Below, one piece after another: positions 17,001-24,856 of a stretch of DNA of 64,000 nt (within the stretch, counting starts at the first letter, position 1; the number at the start of each line of letters is the position of its first letter). The position numbers and the translations under genes were made by a program. Location of the stretch: positions 1-64,000 of the forward strand of contig CACWIN010000002.1 in assembly GCA_902760965.1 (NCBI GenBank), in the 5' to 3' direction. Below the pieces are notes generated by a model. It ran no database searches, was not told the DNA's origin, and saw only the letters and a program-made list of their open reading frames with translations. The DNA is from an uncultured Bacteroidales bacterium. GTDB lineage: Bacteria; Bacteroidota; Bacteroidia; Bacteroidales; Bacteroidaceae.

Positions 17001-18263
17001 TGTTTGGGAATTATAGACGAAGGATTTTACCCTGACGCTATCAACTACAGCACCGCCGATTGTAATAGTGCCGCATGTGCCTTTATAGTTTGAGCCGATG
17101 CAGGATGGTGCATATGTGGTTTCAGATGTTACGGTACCGCCAGTGATGGTGATGTAATTGCATGTGCCCTCGGTAACGCTGCCGAGGCCAGGTCCATTTT
17201 TACTTTTGGCAGTGACGGTGCCGCCAGTGATAGTGATGCCTGCACAGGTGCTTTGGGTACTTCCAATGCCAGATCCTTGACCCCAACTCTCTGCATAGAC
17301 ATTGCCTCCCGTAATGGTAATGGTGCCGCAAGAAGATAGATGGGATCCGCCAATAGCTGGAGCTGTAAAACTATAGGCCTCGATGTTACCGTCCTCGATA
17401 AGAATATTTCCGCATTTGGGAGGGTAGTTGGGATTATATAATGCGCTACCAATGCCAGCAGCCCAGCAATTGCCGCCCGATTGCGCTCTAAGCGAGCCAC
17501 TACCCCGGATGGTGAGCGTGGTACCAGGAGGACCAACCAGAATGCCAGGAAAATCGGAATTGCCGCTCCATACGGTGTTCTCCGTCCCTGGGGCCAGGAC
17601 GATGGTGGCATCTCCTAAGCAGCTGATGCCCGCCCACATGTGTTCTTTGTCATCGGGAAGGGCGGTGATATTTACACCGCTCAGTGTCACCGTAGCACCG
17701 GGGACAATCGAAACGCGGGTTTTAGCTCCGCCCGTGCCAGTAAGTGTGGTACCGTTGCCGAGCGTGACAGTGCCTGTTTCCGGAGTAAGGGTCACCGTGC
17801 CTGACTGTGGTGCTGCTACGGTCACAGTAAAGGGCCCCATGGCGTTAGATTCGGATAAATCTTTGTTAAAGACTTGGAATGCCACCAAGTAGTTGCCTGC
17901 ATCGATGGGAATGTATGATTCAAATCCGTGTTTGCCAGGAATGCCTTGTAACTCGCCGTCTTTTCTTGAAATGTAGGTATTTAACACATATGTATCTAAA
18001 GGTTGGGTGAGATCTGTTTCTGTATAAACATAGACAAGTACGTCGATAGAGAAATCCTGATTGCCGGGGTCATACGCCCATCCTTCTACATGTATGTAGC
18101 CTGGGCCTCCCTTGCACATATCGACGTCCATCACCGGCTTGCTGCCAGCCCACGCCGTAGCAGCCGTCATAACCAGCACCGCCAGCATCGCTGCTGCCCG
18201 CCTGAGCATTGAACCTAGGTTACCGCACACTGTATTGTTAATGGAACGCTTTGAACTATACAT
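14007..18263 (-). CDS. Large secreted repeat protein with Listeria-Bacteroides (InlB B-type) repeats
   Basis: This 1418-aa protein has a signal peptide at about 19-40 (MLRRAAAMLAVLVMTAATAW); the start may be the ATG at 18263 or 18209. After a unique N-terminal domain come three long beta-helix-like blocks. Each opens with a V-T-x-T-x-E-T-G type segment and TLTGTGGAKTRV-like motif and then repeats IxITGGTVTA and GIGSG motifs. Three to four Listeria-Bacteroides repeat modules lie between the blocks, recognised by VSFDANGGNGTM and TLYAQW. The C-terminus YDMFGRKLEEEPTVEGIYIH ending in IMIK resembles a short T9SS-type sorting tail. It is probably displayed on the surface as an adhesin or polysaccharide-binding protein. 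The internal repeats make assembly errors possible. Confidence 0.85.
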   Translation of the reverse strand: MYSSKRSINNTVCGNLGSMLRRAAAMLAVLVMTAATAWAGSKPVMDVDMCKGGPGYIHVEGWAYDPGNQDFSIDVLVYVYTETDLTQPLDTYVLNTYISRKDGELQGIPGKHGFESYIPIDAGNYLVAFQVFNKDLSESNAMGPFTVTVAAPQSGTVTLTPETGTVTLGNGTTLTGTGGAKTRVSIVPGATVTLSGVNITALPDDKEHMWAGISCLGDATIVLAPGTENTVWSGNSDFPGILVGPPGTTLTIRGSGSLRAQSGGNCWAAGIGSALYNPNYPPKCGNILIEDGNIEAYSFTAPAIGGSHLSSCGTITITGGNVYAESWGQGSGIGSTQSTCAGITITGGTVTAKSKNGPGLGSVTEGTCNYITITGGTVTSETTYAPSCIGSNYKGTCGTITIGGAVVDSVRVKSFVYNSQTTISYVHFNKNNAGATGTMVDEAFFSTAATQPLAACAFSHKDYTFLRWNTTADGSGTSYSDEQTVTVTSDMTLYAQWHPNNYTVSFDANGGNGTMEPQELHWNKDIALDISTFTRLGYDFAGWNTIPDGSGNAYNDGTIVSTLEAPTLYAQWTPHNYSITYNLDGGTNAGTNPATYTIESDAITLDEPTRIGFIFDGWTWKEQATPTKENVTISHGSTGDKIYTAHWKFTPIVTITPETGDILLYDGHILTGTGGANTHVIIKDGATVTLSGVTITDITNDWHHMWAGITGEGDATIVLADGTMNTVKGGNHNFSGITVPQNKTLTIQGSGTLYASSNGSAPGIGAAYSACGHIVINGGTIIATGGNGSAGIGSGSYEKRTCGNITITNGVTSIIATAGKNAPYSIGAGAGMSNAGTVTIGGMETGSITTSPFTYIPSETNDIYTVSFNANGGEGTIYAQDFASNIPQALTACTFTREEYVFDGWNTATDGSGTRYADGQNVINLGTITLHAQWKHNTVVTLTDETQEVTLPDTYTLTGTGGSKTRVTIADGATVTLFGVNIPRKGADGSTKWAGITCLGDATIILSGDNTVMGGNYSVGIFVPADHTLTIQGDGKLTVSGHSYAAGIGSGRNGNCGNIIITGGSITAEGGKNAAGIGSGESASCGDIVIAGGTITAIGGSYAAGIGCGEKASCGNIVIKGGTVSATGDSYATAIGCGRSTGIQHSCGNITITGGVTRVIATRKTNSDNVNIIGLSGSYGTCGTITIDPSLMDLFSNNKYNTRTLYPGIVFAKEGYGTYFDSEHDATLPAGMKARIVTAKADGQALTYQTIADGDLYDAATDVVPAGTAVMLQVTPTDAPQTIGLTLTTPKAAAISQDNLLHGSDVATTTTGGDLFYKLSYNTSGQNIGWYWGAQDGGAFTSGAHKAWLALPSSAQHAALRSIGLPEFNEGTTDVLLIPYPAQAEQPDVWYDMFGRKLEEEPTVEGIYIHNGQTIMIK

Positions 18264-18320
18264 AATTAAGGACCATTTTTTAATTGCGCGAAGATAATGC
18301 TTTTTTCCAAATTAGTTGCT

Positions 18321-18328
18321 TATTTTTG
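18321..18328 (+). promoter_or_regulatory. -7 box TATTTTTG before the 200-aa gene
   Basis: TATTTTTG fits TAnnTTTG, 24 bp before the ATG at 18353. The divergent 1418-aa gene has a weaker TATCTTCG on the minus strand at 18289-18296. Confidence 0.5.
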
Positions 18329-18352
18329 CAGTACCAATCAACCAATTAGCTT

Positions 18353-18955
18353 ATGAATAGTTTGTGTGTTAAGCATCTGTTTGTGGCAGCATTGTGCCTG
18401 TGTTGCTTTATGCCGTTGTTTAGCCAGTCAAATGCGGTATATCTTAAGGACGGGAACATGATAACTGGTTTTATTTTGGATATGGATTCCTTGGGTCAGG
18501 TAAGGATTCAGACAACCGATGGCAGCATGCTGTCAATTCCAATGAATGATGTTGAGAATATAAACTGGTCTTATGTGAATAAGGTAAAACATGGGCCTAT
18601 ATACCGATATGGCGATATGTTTCGTTGGGAACGCAACAACTTGGAACTGTCAGACAAGGATTATGACCGGTTCTTTGATGATGAGCTGTATCACAACTAT
18701 GTGGTTGGCCGAAACCAGTTTAATATTGGCGGCGCCTGTTGGGTGGCTGGCTTGACCTGCACACTGTTGGCTGCCTTGACACTTGATCCGTTTACTCTTT
18801 GTCAAGACGACGCCTTTTACGCATATCTGGGCAGTGCCGGCATTTTTATCTGCCTGGGCCATATTTATACCCAAAAAGGCAAGTCGCGGCTTGATTTGGT
18901 TGGGCGGGCTTTCAACGAGAAAACTTTTGGCGCTACCCTAAGTCTTACTTTTTGA
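18353..18955 (+). CDS. Hypothetical secreted/membrane protein
   Basis: I do not recognise a family for this 200-aa protein. It has an N-terminal signal-like segment (about 8-26, LFVAALCLCCFMPLFSQS). A small strand-rich domain follows that reads like a sensor of the form AVYLKDGNMITGFILDMDSL...IQTTDGSMLSIPMNDVENI (about 29-70), seen in many short Bacteroidetes envelope proteins. Two hydrophobic segments lie at about 124-142 and 155-170. It is divergent from the large surface protein and converges with the HTH-DUF4097 regulator. The gene is real by its promoter, signal peptide and codon pattern; its role is unknown. Confidence 0.65.
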   Translation: MNSLCVKHLFVAALCLCCFMPLFSQSNAVYLKDGNMITGFILDMDSLGQVRIQTTDGSMLSIPMNDVENINWSYVNKVKHGPIYRYGDMFRWERNNLELSDKDYDRFFDDELYHNYVVGRNQFNIGGACWVAGLTCTLLAALTLDPFTLCQDDAFYAYLGSAGIFICLGHIYTQKGKSRLDLVGRAFNEKTFGATLSLTF

Positions 18956-18963
18956 GACCAAAA

Positions 18964-19050
18964 CGCGCCATTGGGGACGGCGCGCCATTGGGGACGGTTC
19001 CGTTTGGCTCGTTTTTAACAAATGAGCCAAACGGAACCGTCCCCAATGGC
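18964..19050. repeat. GGGGACGG palindromic element, copy B, with a 17-bp tandem duplication
   Basis: Arms at 18984-19010 and 19024-19050 pair perfectly over 27 bp around the same 13-nt loop as copy A. The outer CGCGCCATTGGGGACGG is duplicated exactly in tandem (18964-18980 and 18981-18997). The element fills the gap between the convergent 200-aa gene and the HTH-DUF4097 gene. Confidence 0.92.
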
Positions 19051-19051
19051 A

Positions 19052-19897
19052 TCATCCGATGGTGAGTTCGGAGTTGAAGCCGTTGAGCTCAATCTGGTAG
19101 GGGGCATCGGGAGTGACGGTTACGGAGTCAGCGGTGATGAGGCGGGTGTTGAGGCCCCGGCAGCGGGTGCGGATGTCCACGCCTGCGGGTATGATAAGGT
19201 GTGATACTGATCCGGTCTGATTCACGGAGATGTCGCCGTCAAGGGTGTTGCAGGTGATCTGCATGTCCTGGCTTCCAGTTATGTCAACCGTGCCGTGTAC
19301 ATCATCAATTGTCAGTTCACGGGCGTTGGTGTCAAGTTCAATCATCTGGGCGGTTATCTGACGGACGGTCATATTGCCGGTCTTGGCCGCCACCTCTATT
19401 GATTTGATATACTTTTGGGGTAGGAGCACCTCAAGTGAGAGTGATTTGCTGCACAGTGTCTTGGCAAGGCTGGTGCGGATATCCACGTCAAATGAGCGGC
19501 CGCTGTCATCGGCCTTTACCTTGAAGAGTTTGTCAAGGTCCTTTATTTCACGTGAGCCGGCGTAAAGCTGCAGTTTCTCGCCGTCATATGCACGTATGGT
19601 AAGGTCCGCGCTGGTGTACAGGTTCATGTCAAACTTGCAGAGGCGGTCTATGTCATACTCAACGTGACTCTCGTATAGGAAACGCTTGTCGGCCACGGCT
19701 TTCTCCTGCGCCATAAGCTCATCGAGAGTGATTGAAAAGAGGTTGGAGAGCGCTACAATATTGTAGATGTCAGGCAGACCGTCGCCGCTTTCCCATTTGG
19801 TGATGGCCTGACGTGATACGTTGATCTTCTCGCCCAGCTGCTCCTGTGAGAGCCCGGCGTTCTTTCTTAATGTGCGGATTTTTTCTGATAGTTTCAT
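19052..19897 (-). CDS. XRE-type HTH regulator fused to a DUF4097-like beta domain
   Basis: The 281-aa start at 19897 is chosen because the HTH domain begins there (MKLSEKIRTLRKNAGLSQEQ); an upstream in-frame ATG would lie in the promoter region. Residues 5-60 form a Cro/CI-type HTH with SQEQLGEKINVSRQAITKWE. Residues 95-281 are strand-rich and resemble DUF4097, which forms a repetitive beta-helix and usually sits in anti-sigma or adhesin-like proteins: MQITCNTLDGDISVNQTGSV and similar turns. There is no membrane segment between the two, so the beta domain would be cytoplasmic, perhaps as a sensor. Its promoter diverges from that of the TonB-dependent receptor, which it may control. Confidence 0.85.
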   Translation of the reverse strand: MKLSEKIRTLRKNAGLSQEQLGEKINVSRQAITKWESGDGLPDIYNIVALSNLFSITLDELMAQEKAVADKRFLYESHVEYDIDRLCKFDMNLYTSADLTIRAYDGEKLQLYAGSREIKDLDKLFKVKADDSGRSFDVDIRTSLAKTLCSKSLSLEVLLPQKYIKSIEVAAKTGNMTVRQITAQMIELDTNARELTIDDVHGTVDITGSQDMQITCNTLDGDISVNQTGSVSHLIIPAGVDIRTRCRGLNTRLITADSVTVTPDAPYQIELNGFNSELTIG

Positions 19898-19990
19898 AAT
19901 CTTGGTTTTTGCTGCAAAATTACCTCCCGCCAGTATGCTGTACAAGCATCACTGCTTTACATGCTCCATTTAAAATGCTACTCTTAGTGG

Positions 19991-19998
19991 CAAAAGTA
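19991..19998 (-). promoter_or_regulatory. Promoter of the HTH-DUF4097 gene (TACTTTTG)
   Basis: Minus-strand TTTG, then a 20-bp spacer, then TACTTTTG fits the Bacteroidetes -33/-7 pattern well. The start codon lies about 94 bp downstream. Confidence 0.6.
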
Positions 19999-20081
19999 CA
20001 AACAATTGGAATGCTACGCAAAATAGCAAAAACAAATCCGTTTGTAAACTTTGCTTTCTTGTGCAGAACTGCGTGCCGCCA

Positions 20082-20089
20082 TACTTTTG
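20082..20089 (+). promoter_or_regulatory. Promoter of the TonB-dependent receptor gene (TACTTTTG)
   Basis: TTG at 20059-20061, a 20-bp spacer and TACTTTTG at 20082-20089 match the Bacteroidetes promoter pattern. The ATG at 20109 follows 19 bp later, which rules out the longer frame that would start inside the promoter. Confidence 0.65.
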
Positions 20090-20108
20090 CGGCAAAAATT
20101 TTAGAACA

Positions 20109-22415
20109 ATGAAAAAGCAAATCACATTAATTGCGCTGTCAATAATGAGCACAGCAATTCAGGCGCAGATCATTCGCGGAACAATCAGGGATGCCGTTAC
20201 AACCCAACCCATTCCTTTTGCCACAGTCCTGTTAACAGGTGAGGATAAGGGTTGTGCGGCCGATGCAAACGGTCAGTTCATAATTGACAATGCCGCCTTG
20301 GGCCGACACACGGTTCAGGTAAGCAGCCTGGGTTATGAATCGGCCATATTTAAGGAGGTTACGGTTGTGAGCGCCCGCGAGACGGTGCTGGATGTTGAAC
20401 TCAGGGAATCATCAGAGATGCTGGCTGCGGTGGATATCCGTCCCGTTATATATAAGGAGGCTACGATAAACAGGATGGTGGCTGTCGGAGGCCGTATGTT
20501 CTCGGTCGATGAGGCGGCCCGATATGCGGGTGGTTTTGATGACCCGGCACGTCTGGCCACCTCTTTTGCCGGTGTGGCATCGGGCGGAAGCAACAACGGA
20601 ATCTCCATTCACGGCAACGCTCCTCATCTACTGTTGTGGCGTCTGGAGGATGTGGAGATTCCCAATCCCAACCATTATGCCGATATCTCCGTGCTGGGTG
20701 GCGGAATATTCTCATCGCTGAGCGCGCAGGTGATTGGCAATTCTGATTTCCTGTCATCGGCCTTTCCGGCAGAGTACAGCAATGCCGTATCGGGCGTGTT
20801 TGACATGAAGATGAGAACTGGTAATGCCAGCAGCCGTGAACACACGTTCCAGGTGGGAGTAGGGGGCATTGACCTGGCATCCGAAGGTCCTATAGGAGGT
20901 GGTGGGGCATCGTACATTGTCAACTACCGATACTCCATGACCGGGCTGATTGACCAGCTGGGGCTGATCGACATGCAGGACCAGAACCTGCATTATCAGG
21001 ACCTTAATTTCAAGGTCAGCGTGCCTGTGACGGAACGTGCAAACGTGGCTTTATGGGGCACCGGATTCATTGACCGGTTTGACTCTTATACACCTGTTGA
21101 CCAGCGCAAATACCGCAAGGATTTTATGCAGTCTTACTCCAATCAGCTTATGGGGGCAGTGGGGCTCTCTTACACTCAAGGACTCACCAGCGGGCAGATC
21201 AAATCAGTGATTGCGGTGACTGCGTTTGGTGACAGCAACGGTGAGGATTGGCTGGATGAGCAGGATCAGGCCAGTCCTCATATGGTCCTGACGCATGATT
21301 ACACCAATCTGATAGCCAAGACCACTTACACCCGCAAGTGGAACCCTGAGGTGACAACACAGCTTGGGGCGCAATATACTCACATGTTTTACGATATGAA
21401 TATGACTATGGCGCAGTCAATGGGAGCCAGTGTTATGCCTGTATATGACGGTCATGGCAACAGCGGCCTGATGATGGCGTTCGTGTCAAACTCCTGGCGG
21501 CCGTCAAGGGACTGGACGGTAAATCTGGGGCTGAACGGGCAGTACATGAGTCTGAACGGTGCCGGAACGGTTGAACCGCGCGTGGGCCTTACTTGGAACC
21601 CTTCTGAATCCATGAGCCTAAGCCTTGGATACGGATTGCACTCCAGGGCCGAAAAGACCGATGTTTATTTTGTGAATACCGGGGGCGGATATGTAAACAA
21701 GGGGTTAGGGTTCACCAAGGCGCATCACTTTATGCTCTCCTGGAACTGGAATATGTCTGAGAACCTGCATCTCAGGGTTGAGCCGTATTTCCAGTATCTG
21801 TATGATGTTCCGGTTGAGGAAGGCACATCCTACAGCGTCCTTAACCGCACGGAGTTCTTCCTTGATAAGACACTTGTAAACAAAGGGCTTGGCCGGAACT
21901 ATGGCATTGACGTTACACTTGAACGCTATTTGGATAAGGGTTGGTACGGTATGATTAGTTCATCTTTGTTCCAATCCCGATATTGTGGCGGCGACGGCGT
22001 CTGGCACAGCACCCGCTATGACCGCGGGTTTATCATCAACGGGCTCATCGGCAAGGAGTGGTCTTTTGACGGCGGCCGGAAAGTGTTGTCGCTGAACCTC
22101 AAGGCAACATATCAAGGGGGCGACAGGACATCGGCCGTGGATATTGACGCAACTCTGGCCGATCCCTCTCATACAGTCCAATATGTTGATTCTGACGCAT
22201 ACTGCAACCAGTACGACCCCATGTTTATCCTTCACTACACGGCATCGTACCGCATAAACAGGCCGCACTGCTCACATGAGTGGTCCATAAAGCATGTCAA
22301 TGCTACCGGCACCCTGAGCTATTACGGCCATGAGTTCAACGAACTTACCGGTCAGATTGAACCTGGTGCCTTCACATTCTCCCTGCCCAACCTCGCCTAT
22401 AAGATATACTTTTGA
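20109..22415 (+). CDS. TonB-dependent outer-membrane receptor with carboxypeptidase-like N-terminal domain
   Basis: This 768-aa protein starts with a signal peptide (MKKQITLIALSIMSTAIQAQ) followed by a carboxypeptidase D regulatory-like domain at about 21-105 (IIRGTIRDAVTTQPIPFATV). A plug domain (about 120-220) contains NNGISIHGNAPHLLLWRLED, and a beta barrel runs to the C-terminus, which ends in an aromatic residue (NLAYKIYF). Such receptors take up large ligands across the outer membrane using TonB energy. At 768 aa it is shorter than SusC proteins, and no SusD gene follows, so it is not a standard polysaccharide-utilisation pair. The next gene is a GH97 enzyme with its own promoter. The ligand is unknown. 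Confidence 0.9.
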   Translation: MKKQITLIALSIMSTAIQAQIIRGTIRDAVTTQPIPFATVLLTGEDKGCAADANGQFIIDNAALGRHTVQVSSLGYESAIFKEVTVVSARETVLDVELRESSEMLAAVDIRPVIYKEATINRMVAVGGRMFSVDEAARYAGGFDDPARLATSFAGVASGGSNNGISIHGNAPHLLLWRLEDVEIPNPNHYADISVLGGGIFSSLSAQVIGNSDFLSSAFPAEYSNAVSGVFDMKMRTGNASSREHTFQVGVGGIDLASEGPIGGGGASYIVNYRYSMTGLIDQLGLIDMQDQNLHYQDLNFKVSVPVTERANVALWGTGFIDRFDSYTPVDQRKYRKDFMQSYSNQLMGAVGLSYTQGLTSGQIKSVIAVTAFGDSNGEDWLDEQDQASPHMVLTHDYTNLIAKTTYTRKWNPEVTTQLGAQYTHMFYDMNMTMAQSMGASVMPVYDGHGNSGLMMAFVSNSWRPSRDWTVNLGLNGQYMSLNGAGTVEPRVGLTWNPSESMSLSLGYGLHSRAEKTDVYFVNTGGGYVNKGLGFTKAHHFMLSWNWNMSENLHLRVEPYFQYLYDVPVEEGTSYSVLNRTEFFLDKTLVNKGLGRNYGIDVTLERYLDKGWYGMISSSLFQSRYCGGDGVWHSTRYDRGFIINGLIGKEWSFDGGRKVLSLNLKATYQGGDRTSAVDIDATLADPSHTVQYVDSDAYCNQYDPMFILHYTASYRINRPHCSHEWSIKHVNATGTLSYYGHEFNELTGQIEPGAFTFSLPNLAYKIYF

Positions 22416-22416
22416 G

Positions 22417-22575
22417 CCATTGGGGACGGTTCCGGTCGGGCCAAAGGGGACGGTTCCGTTTGGCACTGCCACTAAGGACCCAAATAGCACAAAAAGTATT
22501 ATTCTTAATTAGGGTTCTATTCTTAATGCCAAACGGAACCGTCCCCTTTGGCCCGACCGGAACCGTCCCCAATGG
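22417..22575. repeat. Compound GGGGACGG palindrome, copy C, with 49-bp arms
   Basis: Left arm 22417-22465 and right arm 22527-22575 are exact reverse complements over 49 bp around a 61-nt AT-rich centre. Each arm holds two core units: one in the ATTGGGGACGGTTCCGG form and one in the AAAGGGGACGGTTCCGTTTG form. It starts 1 bp after the receptor stop codon and ends just before the GH97 promoter. Confidence 0.95.
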
Positions 22576-22586
22576 ATTTTTTTTCT

Positions 22587-22594
22587 TATCTTTG
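22587..22594 (+). promoter_or_regulatory. -7 box TATCTTTG of the GH97 gene
   Basis: TATCTTTG lies 22 bp before the ATG at 22617. The -33 position falls inside the right arm of the compound palindrome, so the element may supply or replace that box. Confidence 0.55.
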
Positions 22595-22616
22595 AGGCAG
22601 ATTATAAGAACCAATT

Positions 22617-24545
22617 ATGAGAAAACTGTTTTTGCTTGCAGCGTTTGCTGTTTCATTCCTTTGCCAGATTAGTGCACAGTCTGATGTTTATGAGATCAAG
22701 TCTCCCGATAAGAAGATCAGTTTCAGTTTTACCCGAGGCGTTGGATCTGAGCTTAGATATAGGATTACTGTAGATGGAAAGGCTGTTGTTGACTGGTCCA
22801 GGATGGGTTATACGCATAGCGCTGATAATGTGTTTGATATTTCTTCGGTCTTGCCTTTGCAGGACAAGCCGTCTAAGGTCAATGAGGTGTGGAAACCTTT
22901 GTGGGGAAAACGCTCGGTAGTTAAGAATGTGTATAACTCACAGTCATTCCAGTTGGCTGGTGCATCGGTACAAACAGGTTTGTTCCATCTTGATGTACGC
23001 GTGTATGATGACGGTGTGGCGTTCAGGATGAGGCCGCAGAGAATGACACAGAATGATGGCTCCAATCTTTATGAGCATACAGAGTTCAATTTTGCCGATG
23101 ATTATACAGCCTGGTACTATAACGGCGAGCGTCACAATATTGGTCCGGAAAAGTTGTCAGATGCTAACGGTGAACGTCTTCCGGTCATGACCATAAAGGC
23201 TGCCGATGATCTGTACATGGCCCTTCATGAGGCAGATTTGAGTGCCGAAGGATGGCCTATGAGACTGCGTTCGGAGAGCGGTTCAACCACAATGAGCATT
23301 ATTCCTGAAAAGAGTGTTCTGCCGCCTGCAGTTGATGATGAATTCACAGGTGCATGGCGTGTCCTGATGATAGGCAAGACCCCCGGTGATCTGGTGGATT
23401 CACACCTGATAGAACTGCTTAATCCGGAGCCAAAAGAGGATTTCAGCTGGGTCAAGCCCGGCGTGTACCTTTGGGACTGGCGCATTGACGGCGCAGTCTG
23501 GGATGGTTACCACTACGGCATGAACTACGATTCATGGACCCGCATGATTGATTTTGCATCGGAGCAGGGTTTCCAAGGTCTGGTGCTCGATGCCAACTGG
23601 TACGGCCCCGAGTTTGAGAAGGATTCGGACCCCACCAAGGGTGACAAGGCGCGCGATGTTCAGCGTATCATTAAATACGGAAAGGACAAGGGTGTGGGCG
23701 TATGGCTCTATCTGAATGATGTGGCCGGTACTAACTATCCCATTGAGGAGACTCTGGCCCAGTATGAGGAGTGGGGTGCAAGCGGCGTAAAGTATGGCTT
23801 TATGAACGGTAATCCGCAGGAGAAGAACCGCAAGACCCAGGAGATTACGGCTCTGTGCGCCAAGCATCACCTTATGGTTGATTATCACGACTATCCGGTG
23901 CATCCGTTCGGTCAGATGCGCACATATCCCAACGCTGTTACGCGCGAGTACTGCAAGGCACAGTTGGACGGCCGCCAGATATTCCAGCCCAAGACTTTTG
24001 TGACATCGGCCTTTGTAAATATGGTGGCAGGCCCCATAGACCAGAACAACGGATTCCTGGAACTGCATCAGGGCCGAACCACCCGCAAGGACAACAACCA
24101 GGAGGTGCCCACAACGGTAACAGGTGAGATTGCACGTACCATGATTACCTGGTCGGGCGCAACGGTTATCCCCGATATCCCCGAGTATTATAAAAAGTAT
24201 CCGTCGTTGCTGGAGTTCCTGAGCGCCGAGAAACAGCCTTGGCAGGAGAGCATAACTCTGGCCGGTGAGATAGGTGAGTACATAGTGATGGCCCGTCAGA
24301 ACAAGGACGGCGACTGGCTTATCGGCGCCGCAACGAATGAGGACGCGCGCACCCTGAGCGTTCCGTTGGGTTTCTTAGGTAAGGGCAAATTTACCGCTAC
24401 GGTAACTACCGATGCAGAGGATACACACTATCGCACCAACCGCGAGACCCTAAAGACTGAAGCTCCGCAGAAAGTCAACAAAAAAACAGTATTGGAACTG
24501 AACATTGCTCCCGGCGGCGGCGCCTGCGTTCTGATCAAAAAATGA
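22617..24545 (+). CDS. GH97-family glycoside hydrolase
   Basis: This 642-aa enzyme has a signal peptide (about 1-21) and the GH97 layout: N-terminal beta-sandwich (about 25-270), (beta/alpha)8 barrel (about 280-555) and C-terminal sandwich. Typical stretches are YLWDWRIDGAVWDGYHYGMN (about 284-303), GFQGLVLDANWYGPEF and VDYHDYPVHPFGQMRTYPN. GH97 enzymes act on alpha-glucosides or alpha-galactosides in the periplasm. Where retaining members carry an Asp nucleophile in a VK-I/V-DFM segment, this protein reads VKYGFM, which suggests an inverting or divergent mechanism. That is inference from memory of the family. It follows the TonB receptor, separated by a long palindrome. Confidence 0.9.
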   Translation: MRKLFLLAAFAVSFLCQISAQSDVYEIKSPDKKISFSFTRGVGSELRYRITVDGKAVVDWSRMGYTHSADNVFDISSVLPLQDKPSKVNEVWKPLWGKRSVVKNVYNSQSFQLAGASVQTGLFHLDVRVYDDGVAFRMRPQRMTQNDGSNLYEHTEFNFADDYTAWYYNGERHNIGPEKLSDANGERLPVMTIKAADDLYMALHEADLSAEGWPMRLRSESGSTTMSIIPEKSVLPPAVDDEFTGAWRVLMIGKTPGDLVDSHLIELLNPEPKEDFSWVKPGVYLWDWRIDGAVWDGYHYGMNYDSWTRMIDFASEQGFQGLVLDANWYGPEFEKDSDPTKGDKARDVQRIIKYGKDKGVGVWLYLNDVAGTNYPIEETLAQYEEWGASGVKYGFMNGNPQEKNRKTQEITALCAKHHLMVDYHDYPVHPFGQMRTYPNAVTREYCKAQLDGRQIFQPKTFVTSAFVNMVAGPIDQNNGFLELHQGRTTRKDNNQEVPTTVTGEIARTMITWSGATVIPDIPEYYKKYPSLLEFLSAEKQPWQESITLAGEIGEYIVMARQNKDGDWLIGAATNEDARTLSVPLGFLGKGKFTATVTTDAEDTHYRTNRETLKTEAPQKVNKKTVLELNIAPGGGACVLIKK

Positions 24546-24547
24546 CC

Positions 24548-24568
24548 CATTAGGGACTGTCTCCAATG
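24548..24568. repeat. Degenerate remnant of the GGGGACGG element
   Basis: CATTAGGGACTGTCTCCAATG keeps the outer CATT/AATG ends and part of the GGGACGGT core of the element but has lost its full arms. It directly follows the GH97 stop, the usual position of intact copies, and is followed by a gene fragment. Confidence 0.4.
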
Positions 24569-24573
24569 AAAAG

Positions 24574-24660
24574 ATTTCAAAAGGAGTAGGGTATGTTCGC
24601 CACGATACCTATATAAAAAGGTAAGTTGGATACTTCAGAAATACTCCAATCAATTCATTA
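24574..24660 (+). pseudogene. 3' fragment of a paralogue of the DUF3108-like gene at 32.4 kb
   Basis: In frame from 24577 the sequence reads SKGVGYVRHDTYIKR and then stops at 24622. This matches the C-terminus of the intact 230-aa protein encoded at 32387-33079 (SKGVGYVRHDTYIKG). DNA similarity continues a short way past the frameshift and stop (GGATACTT.AGAAATACTC against GGATACTAAGGAGATACTC). Only the last 25 or so codons remain, with no start. It is therefore a relic of a duplicated or recombined gene end. Confidence 0.7.
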
Positions 24661-24856
24661 ACATCTTTTAACTATTAAGCACGTGTAATAATTTGGTGAA
24701 TTAAGTGCGTTTTATCCTGATTAGCATATATTTGCAAAAAGGACTATTATAAAAAGGGTTTATACTTATTAACCCTATTGTTTTATTGCCTTTATAGTAA
24801 CACTATTATTAACCTTATTTTCTGATTTAATTTTTAAAGCATTAATCCCCTCTTTT
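24661..24856. other. Intergenic leader before the 358-aa gene
   Basis: It contains a TATATTTG box at 24727-24734 without a clear -33 partner, then a 120-nt AT-rich leader. A small hairpin lies at 24756-24775 (GGGTT pairing with AACCC). No gene is visible. The long leader may carry translational control, but this is only suggested by its length. Confidence 0.4.

Noticed and set aside
20109..24545. Complete SusC/SusD polysaccharide utilisation locus
   Set aside because: No SusD-like gene, and the receptor is too short for SusC.
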